A DNA stretch of 64,000 nucleotides from Terriglobales bacterium (GTDB taxonomy: Bacteria; Acidobacteriota; Terriglobia; Terriglobales; Acidobacteriaceae). The notes beneath the pieces were generated by a model, which saw nothing but the letters and a program-made list of their open reading frames with translations, was not told the origin of the DNA and ran no database searches. The position numbers and the translations under genes are program-made. Numbering within the stretch: position 1 is the stretch's first letter; every line of letters begins with the position of its first letter. Shown here one piece after another: positions 42,950 through 51,709 of this stretch. Location of the stretch: assembly GCA_025980765.1 (NCBI GenBank), contig JAICXB010000005.1:34653-98652 (forward strand), written 5' to 3'.

Positions 42950-44221
42950 ATGATCGAAGCTCTCGTCATCACTCTGCGCGAAGGAGTCGAGGCCGCCCTC
43001 ATTGTCGGCATTACGCTGGCGTATCTCTCGAAGATCCAGCGACCGGAGCTGCGCCGAGTCGTTTACGCCGCGCTCGGCGCTGCCTTCGTGTGCAGCATTG
43101 GTGTCGCCGTCATCCTCTCGCGCACGCAGTTCAACCAGGACATCTTCGAAGGCATTGTGATGCTGGTAGCCGCAGTCTTCGTGGTGAGCATGATCTGGTT
43201 CATGGGACGGGCCGCCCGCAAACTGAAAGGCGAGATCGAAGGTAAGGTCGGGTCGTTGGCGAGCAGCGGCCGCAGCTTTGGTCTGTTTCTGTTTGTTTTC
43301 CTGATGGTGCTGCGAGAAGGCGTGGAGACGGTGCTGATTCTCTCCGCAGTTTCGCTGAACTCGACCGAGCTGATGAGCTTCATTGGCACCTTGATTGGCG
43401 TGCTGCTGGCGATCGTCTTTGGCGTGATGTTCGTCAAGGGCAGCGTGCGCATCAACCTGCAGCGCTTCTTTCGCGTGACGACGGTCATCCTGGTGTTTGT
43501 GGCGGCGCAGTTGGTCGTCTCCGGCCTGCATGAGCTCTCGGAAAACGGCGTGCTCCCTTCGAGCCGACAAGAGATGGCGCTCATTGGACCGATCGTCCGC
43601 AACGATCTCTTCTTCTTTGTGACCGTCATCGCCCTGGCTGCATTGATGGTCTTGTTCGATCAGCGCAGGCGGCAAAGCGGCGGTTCCGCAGGTCGAGGCG
43701 CAAGTGCTGTGGCGGAATCGCGCGCAGCGCAGCGCAAGGCGGAGTGGACTGCGCGCAAAGAGCGGCTGTGGTCCGGCGCGGTTTATGTCACGTCATTCAT
43801 CTTCATCATGCTGGTCACGGCGCAATTCATTTATGCCAAGAGCACCACTTCCCTATCGCCAGCGCAGACGCTCTCGTTTGTGAACGGCGCAGTATCGATT
43901 CCGGAATCGGCGGCCTCCGACGGCGAGTTGCATCGTTACGCGGTGATGACAGACGGGAAGGAAGTTCGTTTTCTTCTGTTCAAGAAGCCTGACGGGAACA
44001 TTGTCACGGTGCTCGACGCCTGCCAGATTTGTGGCCCGGTTGGCTTCTACAAGAGCGGCTCGCAGATCATTTGCAAAAACTGCTCGGCGCCGGTGAACGC
44101 GCAATCGATTGGACAGCCGGGCGGATGCAATCCTATTCCCCTGAAGTCCTCCGTCAGTGGCGATCAGATTGTCATTCAGCAGGCTGATCTCTCCTCCAGC
44201 GCTGCCCGTTTTGGGAATTAA
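42950..44221 (+). CDS. FTR1-type iron permease fused to DUF2318 domain
   Basis: 423 residues. The N-terminal part (about 1-275) is an FTR1/EfeU permease with seven hydrophobic helices and both REGxE iron-binding motifs: REGVEAALIV at 10-19 and REGVETVLIL near 120. The C-terminal part (about 290-423) is a DUF2318 domain with two Cys pairs (CQIC near 358, CKNC near 374), thought to bind iron or an Fe-S centre. In Campylobacter-type P19 systems FTR1 and DUF2318 are separate genes. It starts a four-gene cluster with two FtsX permeases and an ABC ATPase. It imports ferric or ferrous iron. Confidence 0.9.
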   Translation: MIEALVITLREGVEAALIVGITLAYLSKIQRPELRRVVYAALGAAFVCSIGVAVILSRTQFNQDIFEGIVMLVAAVFVVSMIWFMGRAARKLKGEIEGKVGSLASSGRSFGLFLFVFLMVLREGVETVLILSAVSLNSTELMSFIGTLIGVLLAIVFGVMFVKGSVRINLQRFFRVTTVILVFVAAQLVVSGLHELSENGVLPSSRQEMALIGPIVRNDLFFFVTVIALAALMVLFDQRRRQSGGSAGRGASAVAESRAAQRKAEWTARKERLWSGAVYVTSFIFIMLVTAQFIYAKSTTSLSPAQTLSFVNGAVSIPESAASDGELHRYAVMTDGKEVRFLLFKKPDGNIVTVLDACQICGPVGFYKSGSQIICKNCSAPVNAQSIGQPGGCNPIPLKSSVSGDQIVIQQADLSSSAARFGN

Positions 44222-44223
44222 CT

Positions 44224-45492
44224 GTGTTCCTCCGGCTGTTGTACCAGAGTTTTCGCCGCCAGCAGCGGCGCAAGCTCCTCGCCGGAATCGCCGTGATGCT
44301 GGGCGTGGCGGTCGCCACCGCGATGATGGCGGTGGCTGTGAGCGTCGGCGACAAGATTAATCGCGAGTTGCGTAGCTATGGCGCCAATATCGTCGTCTAC
44401 CCCGAAGACGCAGCTCTGAACGTGCGTATCGGTGACCAGCAGGTGAAACCCGCCTCCAGCGGCGCACATCTACAGGAATCGTCTCTGCCGAAAATTAAAG
44501 GCATCTTCTGGGGCCATAACATCCTCGCCTTTGCTCCGTTCTTGTACACGGAGGTAGAGGTGAATGGCCATCTCATTCCGGTCGCAGGAACCTATTTCGC
44601 GAAAGCACTGCATTATGGGTCCGAGGAATTTACTGCCGGAGTCGAGAAGCTCTATCCGTGGTGGAAACTCGAAGGTTCATGGCCCGACGATGAGAGCCGA
44701 AATGTGCTGCTGGGATCGCGCTTGGCCGAGAGGTGGAAGAAGAAGATCGGCGATTCGCTCTATCTGTCCGGAAATCCCGTTCACGTCACTGGGATTCTGA
44801 GCACTGGCGGAACTGAAGATAACGAAATTGTCGCGCCCTTATCACTGGCCCAGGCTTTGGCCCATGCGCCAGATGCCATTGACAAAATTTACGTCAGCGC
44901 CCTGACCAAGCCGGAAGACGCCTTCGCACGGCGGGATCCGGAGAAGCTGAGCCCCGCAGACCACGATCGCTGGTACTGCTCGCCGTACGCAAACTCCATT
45001 GCGTTTCAACTGCGCGAAGTTTTTCCCCACGCCCGCGCCGAGCAGATTCGCCAAGCCGCACAGAATGAAGGCGCGGTGCTCTCCCACATCTCCGGATTGA
45101 TGCTGCTGATCTCATTCGCCGCGCTGCTGGCCGCGGCGCTGGCTGTCGCCGCAGCCATGGCTACCACCATTCTGGAGCGCCGTCACGAGGTTGGTCTGAT
45201 GAAGTCGTTAGGCGCAACTGCCAGTTCCATTGCGGCGCTCTTCGTAAGCGAAGCCTCGTTGTTGGCGGTAGCTGCCGGCCTGATCGGCTTCCTTCTAGGG
45301 GACATCATTGCTCGGAGCATTGGTTCCGCAGTATTCAATTCCCCAATCAATGTCTCTCCGGTGCTGCTGCCGATTGTGCTGTTTCTTGCCTGGTTGGTGA
45401 CGATCGGTGGCAGCGCCGCGGCCATTCGCCGTGCGCTCAAATTGAATCCGGTCATGGTGCTGCGCGGGGACGTGTTGCGAGGTGACGCTTGA
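44224..45492 (+). CDS. FtsX/MacB-like ABC permease 1 of iron cluster
   Basis: 422 residues. One N-terminal helix (about 20-42), a long extracytoplasmic core (about 45-285), then three FtsX helices (about 295-410; MLLISFAALLAAALAVAAAM, then a later LLPIVLFLAWLVTIGGSAAA). The GTG start lies 2 nt after the FTR1 stop. The end overlaps permease 2 (TTGA). This is the arrangement of the paired permeases downstream of FTR1/P19 in Campylobacter-type iron uptake. It would move substrate or drive a conformational step with its ATPase partner. Confidence 0.85.
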   Translation: MFLRLLYQSFRRQQRRKLLAGIAVMLGVAVATAMMAVAVSVGDKINRELRSYGANIVVYPEDAALNVRIGDQQVKPASSGAHLQESSLPKIKGIFWGHNILAFAPFLYTEVEVNGHLIPVAGTYFAKALHYGSEEFTAGVEKLYPWWKLEGSWPDDESRNVLLGSRLAERWKKKIGDSLYLSGNPVHVTGILSTGGTEDNEIVAPLSLAQALAHAPDAIDKIYVSALTKPEDAFARRDPEKLSPADHDRWYCSPYANSIAFQLREVFPHARAEQIRQAAQNEGAVLSHISGLMLLISFAALLAAALAVAAAMATTILERRHEVGLMKSLGATASSIAALFVSEASLLAVAAGLIGFLLGDIIARSIGSAVFNSPINVSPVLLPIVLFLAWLVTIGGSAAAIRRALKLNPVMVLRGDVLRGDA

Positions 45493-46592
45493 GTCGCGAC
45501 CACTCGATGTTCCTGCATCTTCTCCGGCGCGGACTTACCGCGCGCGGTAGCCGCCCGCTGATCGCGCTGATTGCGCTCACAGTTGCCGCTGCAATCATCA
45601 CTGCAACTCTGACCCTCTACGGCGGACTGGAAGACAAGCTCAATCGCGAGTTCCGTTCCTATGGCGCAAATGTAACCGTCGCCGCCGCGGCCGGCCAATC
45701 TCTTCCCGAGAATGAGATCGCCAGAGCCCAGAACGCGCTGCCGTCTGGATCTCTGGTTGTCCCCTTCGCATACGTCATTGCGCATAGCGCCAATGGCGAT
45801 GCTGTGGTGGTCGCCGGGACCGACATGCAGCAGGTGCAGCAACTGAACCGCTGGTGGCTGGTGACCGCATGGCCGAGCGCGGAGCACGAGGCCCTGATCG
45901 GGACCAATGCCGCTTCTCGCCTGAAACTTGGCGGGAATTTCACACTCAATTTTGGAAACAAGCCACTTGCGCTCCGCGAAGCGGGCACGCTGAAGACCGG
46001 CGCCGACGAGGATGACCGCGTGTACATTCCGCTGTCCATGTTTGAGCCCTGGACCGGAATGCGACCGTCCCTGCTCGAAGTCTACATTCCCGGATCGGCA
46101 CCAGTGGTCAATACGGCGCTCCACAATTTGCAAACCGCGCTTCCCGGCATGCAGGTCAAACCGGTGCGCCAGCTCCTGTCCGCCGAAGGCGCGGTGGTCA
46201 AGAAGATGAAATCGGTGATGTTGGCATCGACGCTGCTGATCACCATCATGGTCGCGCTCTGCGTTTTTGCCACTCTGACATCTTCGGTGCTGGAGCGCCG
46301 CCGCGATTTTGCCGTGATGAAAGCCATCGGCTCATCGCAATGGACGGTGAACGCATTGTTCGCCGGCGAGGCGCTCACGCTGGCATTGGCCGCTGCGCTG
46401 GCGGGGTATCTCTGCGGGGGAGCCTTGGCGGCGTGGATTGCGGAAGCCAACTTCCATACTGCGCTCTGGCCCGTGCTAAGTTTGCTGCCCGTTGCCATTG
46501 CATGCAGTGTGGCGCTGGCGCTGATCGCATCGGTGTTACCCCTGGCGCAGTTGCAGCGTATTGAACCTGCGGGCATTCTTAAGGGAGAGTGA
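45489..46592 (+). CDS. FtsX/MacB-like ABC permease 2 of iron cluster
   Basis: 367 residues, same layout as permease 1: N-terminal helix (about 19-43), extracytoplasmic core, three C-terminal helices (about 240-360) containing LERRRDFAVMKAIGSSQWTV, the cytoplasmic coupling helix of the family. TTG start at 45489 overlaps the previous stop; an ATG at 45507 is a fallback. The ATPase gene follows after 105 bp containing an inverted repeat. Together the two permeases probably form a heterodimer on the ATPase. Confidence 0.85.
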   Translation: MSRDHSMFLHLLRRGLTARGSRPLIALIALTVAAAIITATLTLYGGLEDKLNREFRSYGANVTVAAAAGQSLPENEIARAQNALPSGSLVVPFAYVIAHSANGDAVVVAGTDMQQVQQLNRWWLVTAWPSAEHEALIGTNAASRLKLGGNFTLNFGNKPLALREAGTLKTGADEDDRVYIPLSMFEPWTGMRPSLLEVYIPGSAPVVNTALHNLQTALPGMQVKPVRQLLSAEGAVVKKMKSVMLASTLLITIMVALCVFATLTSSVLERRRDFAVMKAIGSSQWTVNALFAGEALTLALAAALAGYLCGGALAAWIAEANFHTALWPVLSLLPVAIACSVALALIASVLPLAQLQRIEPAGILKGE

Positions 46593-46601
46593 AGTGTTGG
46601 T

Positions 46602-46685
46602 AGCTGTCATTCCGAGCGCTGCGAGGAAGCCCTATGCGGCAGCAATCCTTTTATTGGGTTCCCTCGCTGCGCTCGGAACGACAGC
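46602..46685. repeat. GTCATTCCGAGCG-type inverted repeat inside the iron operon
   Basis: Left arm AGCTGTCATTCCGAGCGCTG and right arm whose complement is GCTGTCGTTCCGAGCGCAGC, about 30 nt apart. It separates permease 2 from the ATPase gene. It could lower downstream expression or allow internal processing. Another partial GTCATTCCGA word lies near 53692. Confidence 0.8.
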
Positions 46686-46697
46686 GATTGACAGCCC

Positions 46698-47945
46698 ATG
46701 TCCATCGAACTCATCAACGTCAGTAAGATCTACTCCGCGCAGCAGCGCGGGCAGGCGGGCGAAATCCGCGCGCTGGACCGCGTCTCGCTCTCGGTTCGTC
46801 GCGGCGAGTGGCTGGCCATTATGGGTCCTTCGGGATCGGGCAAGTCGTCGCTGGTCAACCTGATCGGCTGTCTCGATCGTCCCAGTTCGGGAGACATCTT
46901 TATCGACGGGCAGGACCTCAGCGGACTTTCCGGCTCCGAACTCAACCGCTTTCGCGCTGAGACCATCGGCTTCATTTTTCAGCAATTTCATCTGATTCCC
47001 TACCTCACCGCTCTGGAGAACGTGATGCTGGCGCAATACTTCCACTCCATGACGGACAAGAAGGAAGCGCTGAGGGCGCTGGAACGCGTCGGGCTCGAAG
47101 ATCGCGCCGACCATTTGCCCGCGCAGCTCTCCGGGGGCGAGCAGCAGCGCGTCTGCATCGCTCGCGCCCTGATCAACGATCCCAAGATCGTGCTGGCCGA
47201 CGAGCCCACGGGAAATCTAGACGCCAAAAACGAAGAGATCGTTTTGCGTCAGTTGCGCGAGCTGCATCAGCAGGGACGCGCGATCATCATGGTCACGCAC
47301 GATCCCGTGGTGGCGCGCCTCGCCGATCGTTCGGTTGAGCTGCATCACGGGCAGATCGCGTCGCAGCAGATCTTCAACATGTCTGACGAGATGCAGTTCG
47401 ACGAAGTACTCGAGGAAATCTGGACGCTGCACGAAAATGGGGAACTCGCCGAGGTTGGACGCATGCAGGTGGACGGCGCGCTGCCGGTGGCACTCGCCGT
47501 GGACCGCATGACAGAACTCGGCCTGCTGATCAAGCGCGAGCATGGAGTTCCCGACCACACCCACAAAGACGTATTGAACCGCTGCCATGAGACGGTGCAT
47601 CCTGGATCCGAAGTCAGCGGCAGCAATCGCCACGGCGAATTCATCGTGGACTTCACTGCTTCAGGACGCCAGCGCGCAACCGATGTAGTCCGCCGCCACC
47701 GCCTGGCCGAGCGTCTTTTTACACAGACGCTGCAGGTGCAGAACGAAGATGAAATCGAGCAGCAAGCCTGCAAGTTCGAGCACATCCTGTCACCGGAAGT
47801 AACGGAACGAATCTGCTCGTTTCTTGGCCACCCGAAAACCTGCCCGCACGGCAGCCCCATCCCCGCCGGAGACTGCTGCGAGCGCCAGGGAGGAACTGTT
47901 CACCGCGGAGACACGGAAAGATTTCGTAATCGGGTAATTTCGTAA
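46698..47945 (+). CDS. ABC ATPase fused to DtxR/IdeR-like metal-sensing domain
   Basis: 415 residues. Residues 1-225 are a LolD/MacB-type ABC ATPase: Walker [10 protein letters not shown] near 43, Q-loop, signature LSGGEQQRV near 143, Walker [10 protein letters not shown] near 164, H-loop VTHDP. Residues about 236-395 look like a DtxR/IdeR regulator: a weak winged helix ([20 protein letters not shown]), then the dimerisation/metal region [10 protein letters not shown] (near 330), [12 protein letters not shown] (near 356) and [13 protein letters not shown] (near 375). His, Glu, Cys, Glu and His ligands of DtxR are kept. The last 15 residues are encoded by the adjoining intergenic repeat. It likely powers the FTR1 cluster under metal control. 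Confidence 0.88.
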   Translation: MSIELINVSKIYSAQQRGQAGEIRALDRVSLSVRRGEWLAIMGPSGSGKSSLVNLIGCLDRPSSGDIFIDGQDLSGLSGSELNRFRAETIGFIFQQFHLIPYLTALENVMLAQYFHSMTDKKEALRALERVGLEDRADHLPAQLSGGEQQRVCIARALINDPKIVLADEPTGNLDAKNEEIVLRQLRELHQQGRAIIMVTHDPVVARLADRSVELHHGQIASQQIFNMSDEMQFDEVLEEIWTLHENGELAEVGRMQVDGALPVALAVDRMTELGLLIKREHGVPDHTHKDVLNRCHETVHPGSEVSGSNRHGEFIVDFTASGRQRATDVVRRHRLAERLFTQTLQVQNEDEIEQQACKFEHILSPEVTERICSFLGHPKTCPHGSPIPAGDCCERQGGTVHRGDTERFRNRVIS

Positions 47946-48024
47946 TTGGGTAATTGGACCCCGAACTCAAATTAGAAAATTACCCGATTTCGAAATTACT
48001 AAATCCCTTCGTGCCTCCATGGTG
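47900..48024. repeat. Nested inverted repeats (CACCGCGGAG outer, GGTAATT inner)
   Basis: Outer arms TTCACCGCGGAGACACGG (about 47900) and the complement of CCTCCATGGTGAAGC (about 48010-48024). Inner arms made of GGTAATT/CGTAATT words (47922-47958 and about 47969-47999). The stop codon of the ATPase-DtxR gene lies in the inner left arm. Two word families seen separately at 40100-40192 and 25651-25727 are combined here. Confidence 0.8.
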
Positions 48025-48050
48025 AAGCGGTTTTTGATATCTTGTTGCGC

Positions 48051-51000
48051 ATGAATCGTGTGCAGCTTTCATCCATCCTCGTTGTTCTGCTTTGCTCCGT
48101 TTTTTGTTTCGCGCAAGTCAATCCTTCGCTCTATGACGGGATGCGCTGGCGGCAGGTCGGGCCGTTTCGCGCTGGGCGCGTGACTGCAGTCGCCGGCATC
48201 CCCGGGGATCCCGCGGTCTATTACATGGGCACGCCTGGCGGCGGAGTGTGGCAGACCACCGACGGCGGCATGGTGTGGAAGCCAATCTTCGATCAGGAGC
48301 ACATTTCCTCGATCGGCGCGCTGGTGGTAGCTCCCTCCAATCCGAAGATCATTTACGTGGGCACCGGAGACGTGAGCAACGTCGGCGGGTCTGTGAATTA
48401 CGGCGACGGGATTTACAAATCCACCGACGGAGGCAAGAACTGGCAGCACATTGGGCTCGAGCGTACCGAGAAGATTGGCGCGATGTACGTCGATCCGCAT
48501 AATCCCGACGTCGTCGTGGTCGCGGCCTTAGGGCAGACGTATGCGCGCAATCCCGAGCGCGGCATCTTCAAGACCGAAGATGGAGGCAAGAACTGGCGCA
48601 AAGTGCTCTACACAGATGACGCAACCGGCGCTATCGATCTGGCCTTCGATCCGACAAATCCCAAATTGGGATTCGCCGCCACCTGGGGACATTTCGTGCA
48701 GCCCGGCAACATGCGCGCCCTGATCGACTCGACCGGAGGCGGCGCGATCTACAAAACCGAAGACGGTGGCGACACCTGGACCGCGCTGGGCAATCCGCCG
48801 GGCTGGCCAACGGAGAAGTTGGGACGCATCGGCGTGGCGGTTGCCCCGGGCGGCAAGCGCCTATTTGCCATCGTTTCCGGGCGGAACGAAGGCGGGCTTT
48901 ATCGCTCCGACGACGCGGGCGCAAGCTGGAAGAAAATCACCGACGACCGCCGCGTGCAGGGCAACGGCTACTTCAGCAAAGTTTTTCTCGATCCCAACAA
49001 TCCCGACATCGTGTACGTCGGCCAGACCTCGCTGTACCGCTCCACCGACGGCGGCCGCACCTTCATTTCCTACAAAGGAGCACCGGGCGGTGATGACAAT
49101 CACGTTCTGTGGATCGATCCCACTAATTCCGATCACATGATCCTGGGCAGCGATCAGGGCGCGACCATCAGCATGGACGGCGGCATAAGCTGGAGCTCCT
49201 GGTACAACCAGCCGACCGGCCAGATCTATCACCTTTCCACGGACAACCGCTTCCCATATTGGATCTATGGCACGCAGCAGGACAGCGGCTCGGTCGCCAC
49301 CCTCAGTCGCGGCGATTATGGCGAAATCACGTTTCTTGATTGGGACCCGATCGGCGGCTATGAGTTCGGCTACATCATTCCCGATCCTACGAATCCCAAT
49401 ATGGTCTATGCCGGCGGCCCAGGCCGCGGGCTGGTGCGCATCGACCGCAGCAATCGCCAGGTCAAGACGGTCTCGCCCAATGTCAGCCGCGACGGCGACT
49501 TTCGCACCGCGGTGAATCCGCCGCTCGCGTTTTCTCCCCAGGATTCACACGTGCTGTACGAAGGCACGCAGTTCCTGCTGCAAACCACTGACGGAGGCCT
49601 GACCTGGAAGAAGATCAGCCCGGACTTGACCAAGCGTCCGGGCAGCGCGGCAGCCCAGGCAAAGACCGAGCAGGAACAGGCGGCGCAAGCGGCGACTCCC
49701 AAGAAGCCCAAAACTAAAGAGGAGGAAGAGACGCTCAAGCCGCCCGATCGCACCTCCATCAACACTTTTGCCGCCTCCCCCGTCCGCAAGGGAGTGATCT
49801 GGGCGGGCACCACGAACGGCATCGTTCAACTCACGCGCGATGGCGGGAGCACCTGGCATGAGGTCTCACCACGAGGTCTGTCTGAGCATTCCGAGATCAG
49901 CATGCTCGAGGCTTCCCATTTTGACCCCGCGACTGCTTACGCAGCCGTTATCAACTATCAGCTCAATGACTTTAAGCCCCACGTCTTCCGCACGCACGAC
50001 TTTGGCTCGTCCTGGCAAGAGACGGATGCGGGCTTCGGTAAAACAGATTTCGTACGCGTGGTGCGCGAGGATCCCGCACGCAAGGGCCTGCTCTATGCCG
50101 GAACCGAAAATGCGGCTTACGTCTCTTTCGACGACGGCGACCACTGGAGCTCAATGCAACTCAATCTGCCGACAACCTCGGTGCGCGATCTGGTGGTACA
50201 CGGCGACGAGCTCGTTGCCGCGACTTATGGACGCGCGTTCTGGATTCTCGACGACCTGGCTCCGTTGCGCCAGATCAGCGATCAGGTAGCGCAGTCGGAC
50301 GTCTTCTTGTATAAGCCTGCGAAGGCCATGCGCGTGCAGCTTGACATGAACCAGGACACGCCGCTGCCGCCGGAGATGCCGGCGGGCGACAATCCACCGG
50401 ATGGAGCGATCCTCGACTACTACCTCAAAGCTCCAATTTCGGGAGATGTCACGCTGGCGATCTATGACCAAAATGGGCAACTGGTTCGCGAGCTCTCCAG
50501 CCGCCCGGAGCCGCAGTCGGCCGAGCTGCCACCGCCCGTGCCCGATTATTGGGTGCTTCGTCCGGAGCCGCTGAGCAAGCGGGCCGGCATGAATCGGGTG
50601 GTGTGGGATTTGCGCTATCCCGCTCCGCCGTCGCTGCGCCACGAGTATCCCATTTCCGCACTGCTGCATGGAACCCCGGGAGAGCCGCAGGGACCGCTGG
50701 TGGTGCCGGGCAAGTACGAAGTCCGGCTCTCGGTGGACGGCAAGACTTACAAACAGCCGCTGGAAGTAACTCTCGATCCTCGGGTGAAAACTACGCAGCA
50801 GGAGCTCGTGCGTCAGCTGGATTTCGACAGGAAGATCGATGCTCTGATCGCTTCCAGCTACAAGCTGCGCGAGCAAGCCGAAGATTTCCGCGACACGCTT
50901 ACCCATCGGGAAAAGGCGCTCGAAAATAATCCCTCGGGAAAAACCGCTCTCGAGTCTCTGAAGCAACTCGATGCCAAAGAGCTCAAGATCGAAGGCGAAG

Positions 51001-51278
51001 AGAGGCGGTCATTCACTCCCGGCAAGCCTAAACCTACATTCACCCTCCTTAACCAGGAGCTCGGCTCGCTTTCCACCATGGTAGAAGGAGCCGACGCCGC
51101 GCCGACGTCGGCGATGCAGACGGCATACGGTGATTACTGTCACGACCTGACTACCGTAGTCTCAAAATGGAACGACCTGATGACTAAGGATGTACCGGCG
51201 CTGAACGCCAAATTGGGAACAGCAAAAGGCGAGGAACTGCCGGATCCTCCGACGGCATCCGCCCCAAGCTGCCAGTAG
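48051..51278 (+). CDS. VPS10/sortilin-like beta-propeller exoprotein
   Basis: 1075 residues. Signal peptide at about 1-22. The main part (about 25-760) is a run of BNR/Asp-box-like blades (GGVWQTTDGGMVWKP, GIYKSTDGGKNWQHIG, SLYRSTDGGRTF, FLLQTTDGGLTWKKI), as in VPS10/sortilin and WD40/YVTN-like family exoproteins often annotated as glycosyl hydrolase. A Lys/Glu-rich insertion sits near 540-570. The C-terminal 250 residues have an FN3-like stretch and a helical tail. No hydrolase active site is certain. It is probably secreted or periplasmic. ATG at 48051 is used; TTG codons just upstream are also in frame. Confidence 0.85.
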   Translation: MNRVQLSSILVVLLCSVFCFAQVNPSLYDGMRWRQVGPFRAGRVTAVAGIPGDPAVYYMGTPGGGVWQTTDGGMVWKPIFDQEHISSIGALVVAPSNPKIIYVGTGDVSNVGGSVNYGDGIYKSTDGGKNWQHIGLERTEKIGAMYVDPHNPDVVVVAALGQTYARNPERGIFKTEDGGKNWRKVLYTDDATGAIDLAFDPTNPKLGFAATWGHFVQPGNMRALIDSTGGGAIYKTEDGGDTWTALGNPPGWPTEKLGRIGVAVAPGGKRLFAIVSGRNEGGLYRSDDAGASWKKITDDRRVQGNGYFSKVFLDPNNPDIVYVGQTSLYRSTDGGRTFISYKGAPGGDDNHVLWIDPTNSDHMILGSDQGATISMDGGISWSSWYNQPTGQIYHLSTDNRFPYWIYGTQQDSGSVATLSRGDYGEITFLDWDPIGGYEFGYIIPDPTNPNMVYAGGPGRGLVRIDRSNRQVKTVSPNVSRDGDFRTAVNPPLAFSPQDSHVLYEGTQFLLQTTDGGLTWKKISPDLTKRPGSAAAQAKTEQEQAAQAATPKKPKTKEEEETLKPPDRTSINTFAASPVRKGVIWAGTTNGIVQLTRDGGSTWHEVSPRGLSEHSEISMLEASHFDPATAYAAVINYQLNDFKPHVFRTHDFGSSWQETDAGFGKTDFVRVVREDPARKGLLYAGTENAAYVSFDDGDHWSSMQLNLPTTSVRDLVVHGDELVAATYGRAFWILDDLAPLRQISDQVAQSDVFLYKPAKAMRVQLDMNQDTPLPPEMPAGDNPPDGAILDYYLKAPISGDVTLAIYDQNGQLVRELSSRPEPQSAELPPPVPDYWVLRPEPLSKRAGMNRVVWDLRYPAPPSLRHEYPISALLHGTPGEPQGPLVVPGKYEVRLSVDGKTYKQPLEVTLDPRVKTTQQELVRQLDFDRKIDALIASSYKLREQAEDFRDTLTHREKALENNPSGKTALESLKQLDAKELKIEGEERRSFTPGKPKPTFTLLNQELGSLSTMVEGADAAPTSAMQTAYGDYCHDLTTVVSKWNDLMTKDVPALNAKLGTAKGEELPDPPTASAPSCQ

Positions 51279-51283
51279 GCGAT

Positions 51284-51312
51284 TTGACCTTCTCCATATA
51301 TTCGCCTATAAT
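51284..51312 (+). promoter_or_regulatory. Sigma-70-type promoter TTGACC-N17-TATAAT
   Basis: TTGACC at 51284-51289, 17-nt spacer, TATAAT at 51307-51312. Near-consensus. It lies right after the VPS10 gene and some 400 nt before the mutase gene, so it should produce a leader of about 390 nt or a separate small RNA. Within 51319-51700 I see GCCGGA/TCCGGC stems (about 51341-51370) and the 22-bp repeats, but no ORF. Confidence 0.7.
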
Positions 51313-51458
51313 TTGCGCAAACGGCAACTTACGCCTGCGTGCCGGACCGTCGCCACTCTTGTCTTTCCGGCCTAGTGAGAGGATGCAACTCCAAACCTGC
51401 AAGTTCTGGATCTGGACTGCGAGGGCCAACCTGGGGTAACCCAGCCGATATCGTGGGT

Positions 51459-51524
51459 TAATCCTGTGGATATTTCGGCGTAATCCTGTGGATTTCTCTG
51501 CGTAACCCTGTGGAAATTGTTGGG
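51459..51524 (+). repeat. Three 22-bp tandem repeats with DnaA-box-like CTGTGGAT words
   Basis: Units at 51459-51480, 51481-51502 and 51503-51524 each start TAA(T/C)CCTGTGGA and end in (C/G)GCG or TGGG; a fourth partial TTACC follows. TGTGGATAT, TGTGGATTT and TGTGGAAAT resemble the DnaA box TGTGGATAA, on the same face of the helix. They sit in the leader of the mutase gene, in the 431-bp gap 51279-51709, which otherwise shows a promoter and no gene. Confidence 0.75.
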
Positions 51525-51709
51525 TTACCGGCACGCAAAACTTGTGCTCAGGCGAGCTAAGCCACATCGTGACAATAGCTTAGGTGCAGCGCTTCACAGC
51601 CGCATGACTTGATTGAAAGCATTACTTTGCAGGGCGTCGGTCCCACTGGGTCCACAAAGACCATGCAGTCTGACTATCCAAGCTTACCGGTGAGAATAGA
51701 CTATATAGA

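Noticed and set aside
51459..51524. CRISPR array
   Set aside because: The 22-bp units are directly adjacent with no unique spacers, and no cas genes are present.
51319..51709. Cobalamin riboswitch in the mutase leader
   Set aside because: A GCCACT string occurs near 51350, but the rest of the B12 riboswitch core could not be traced.
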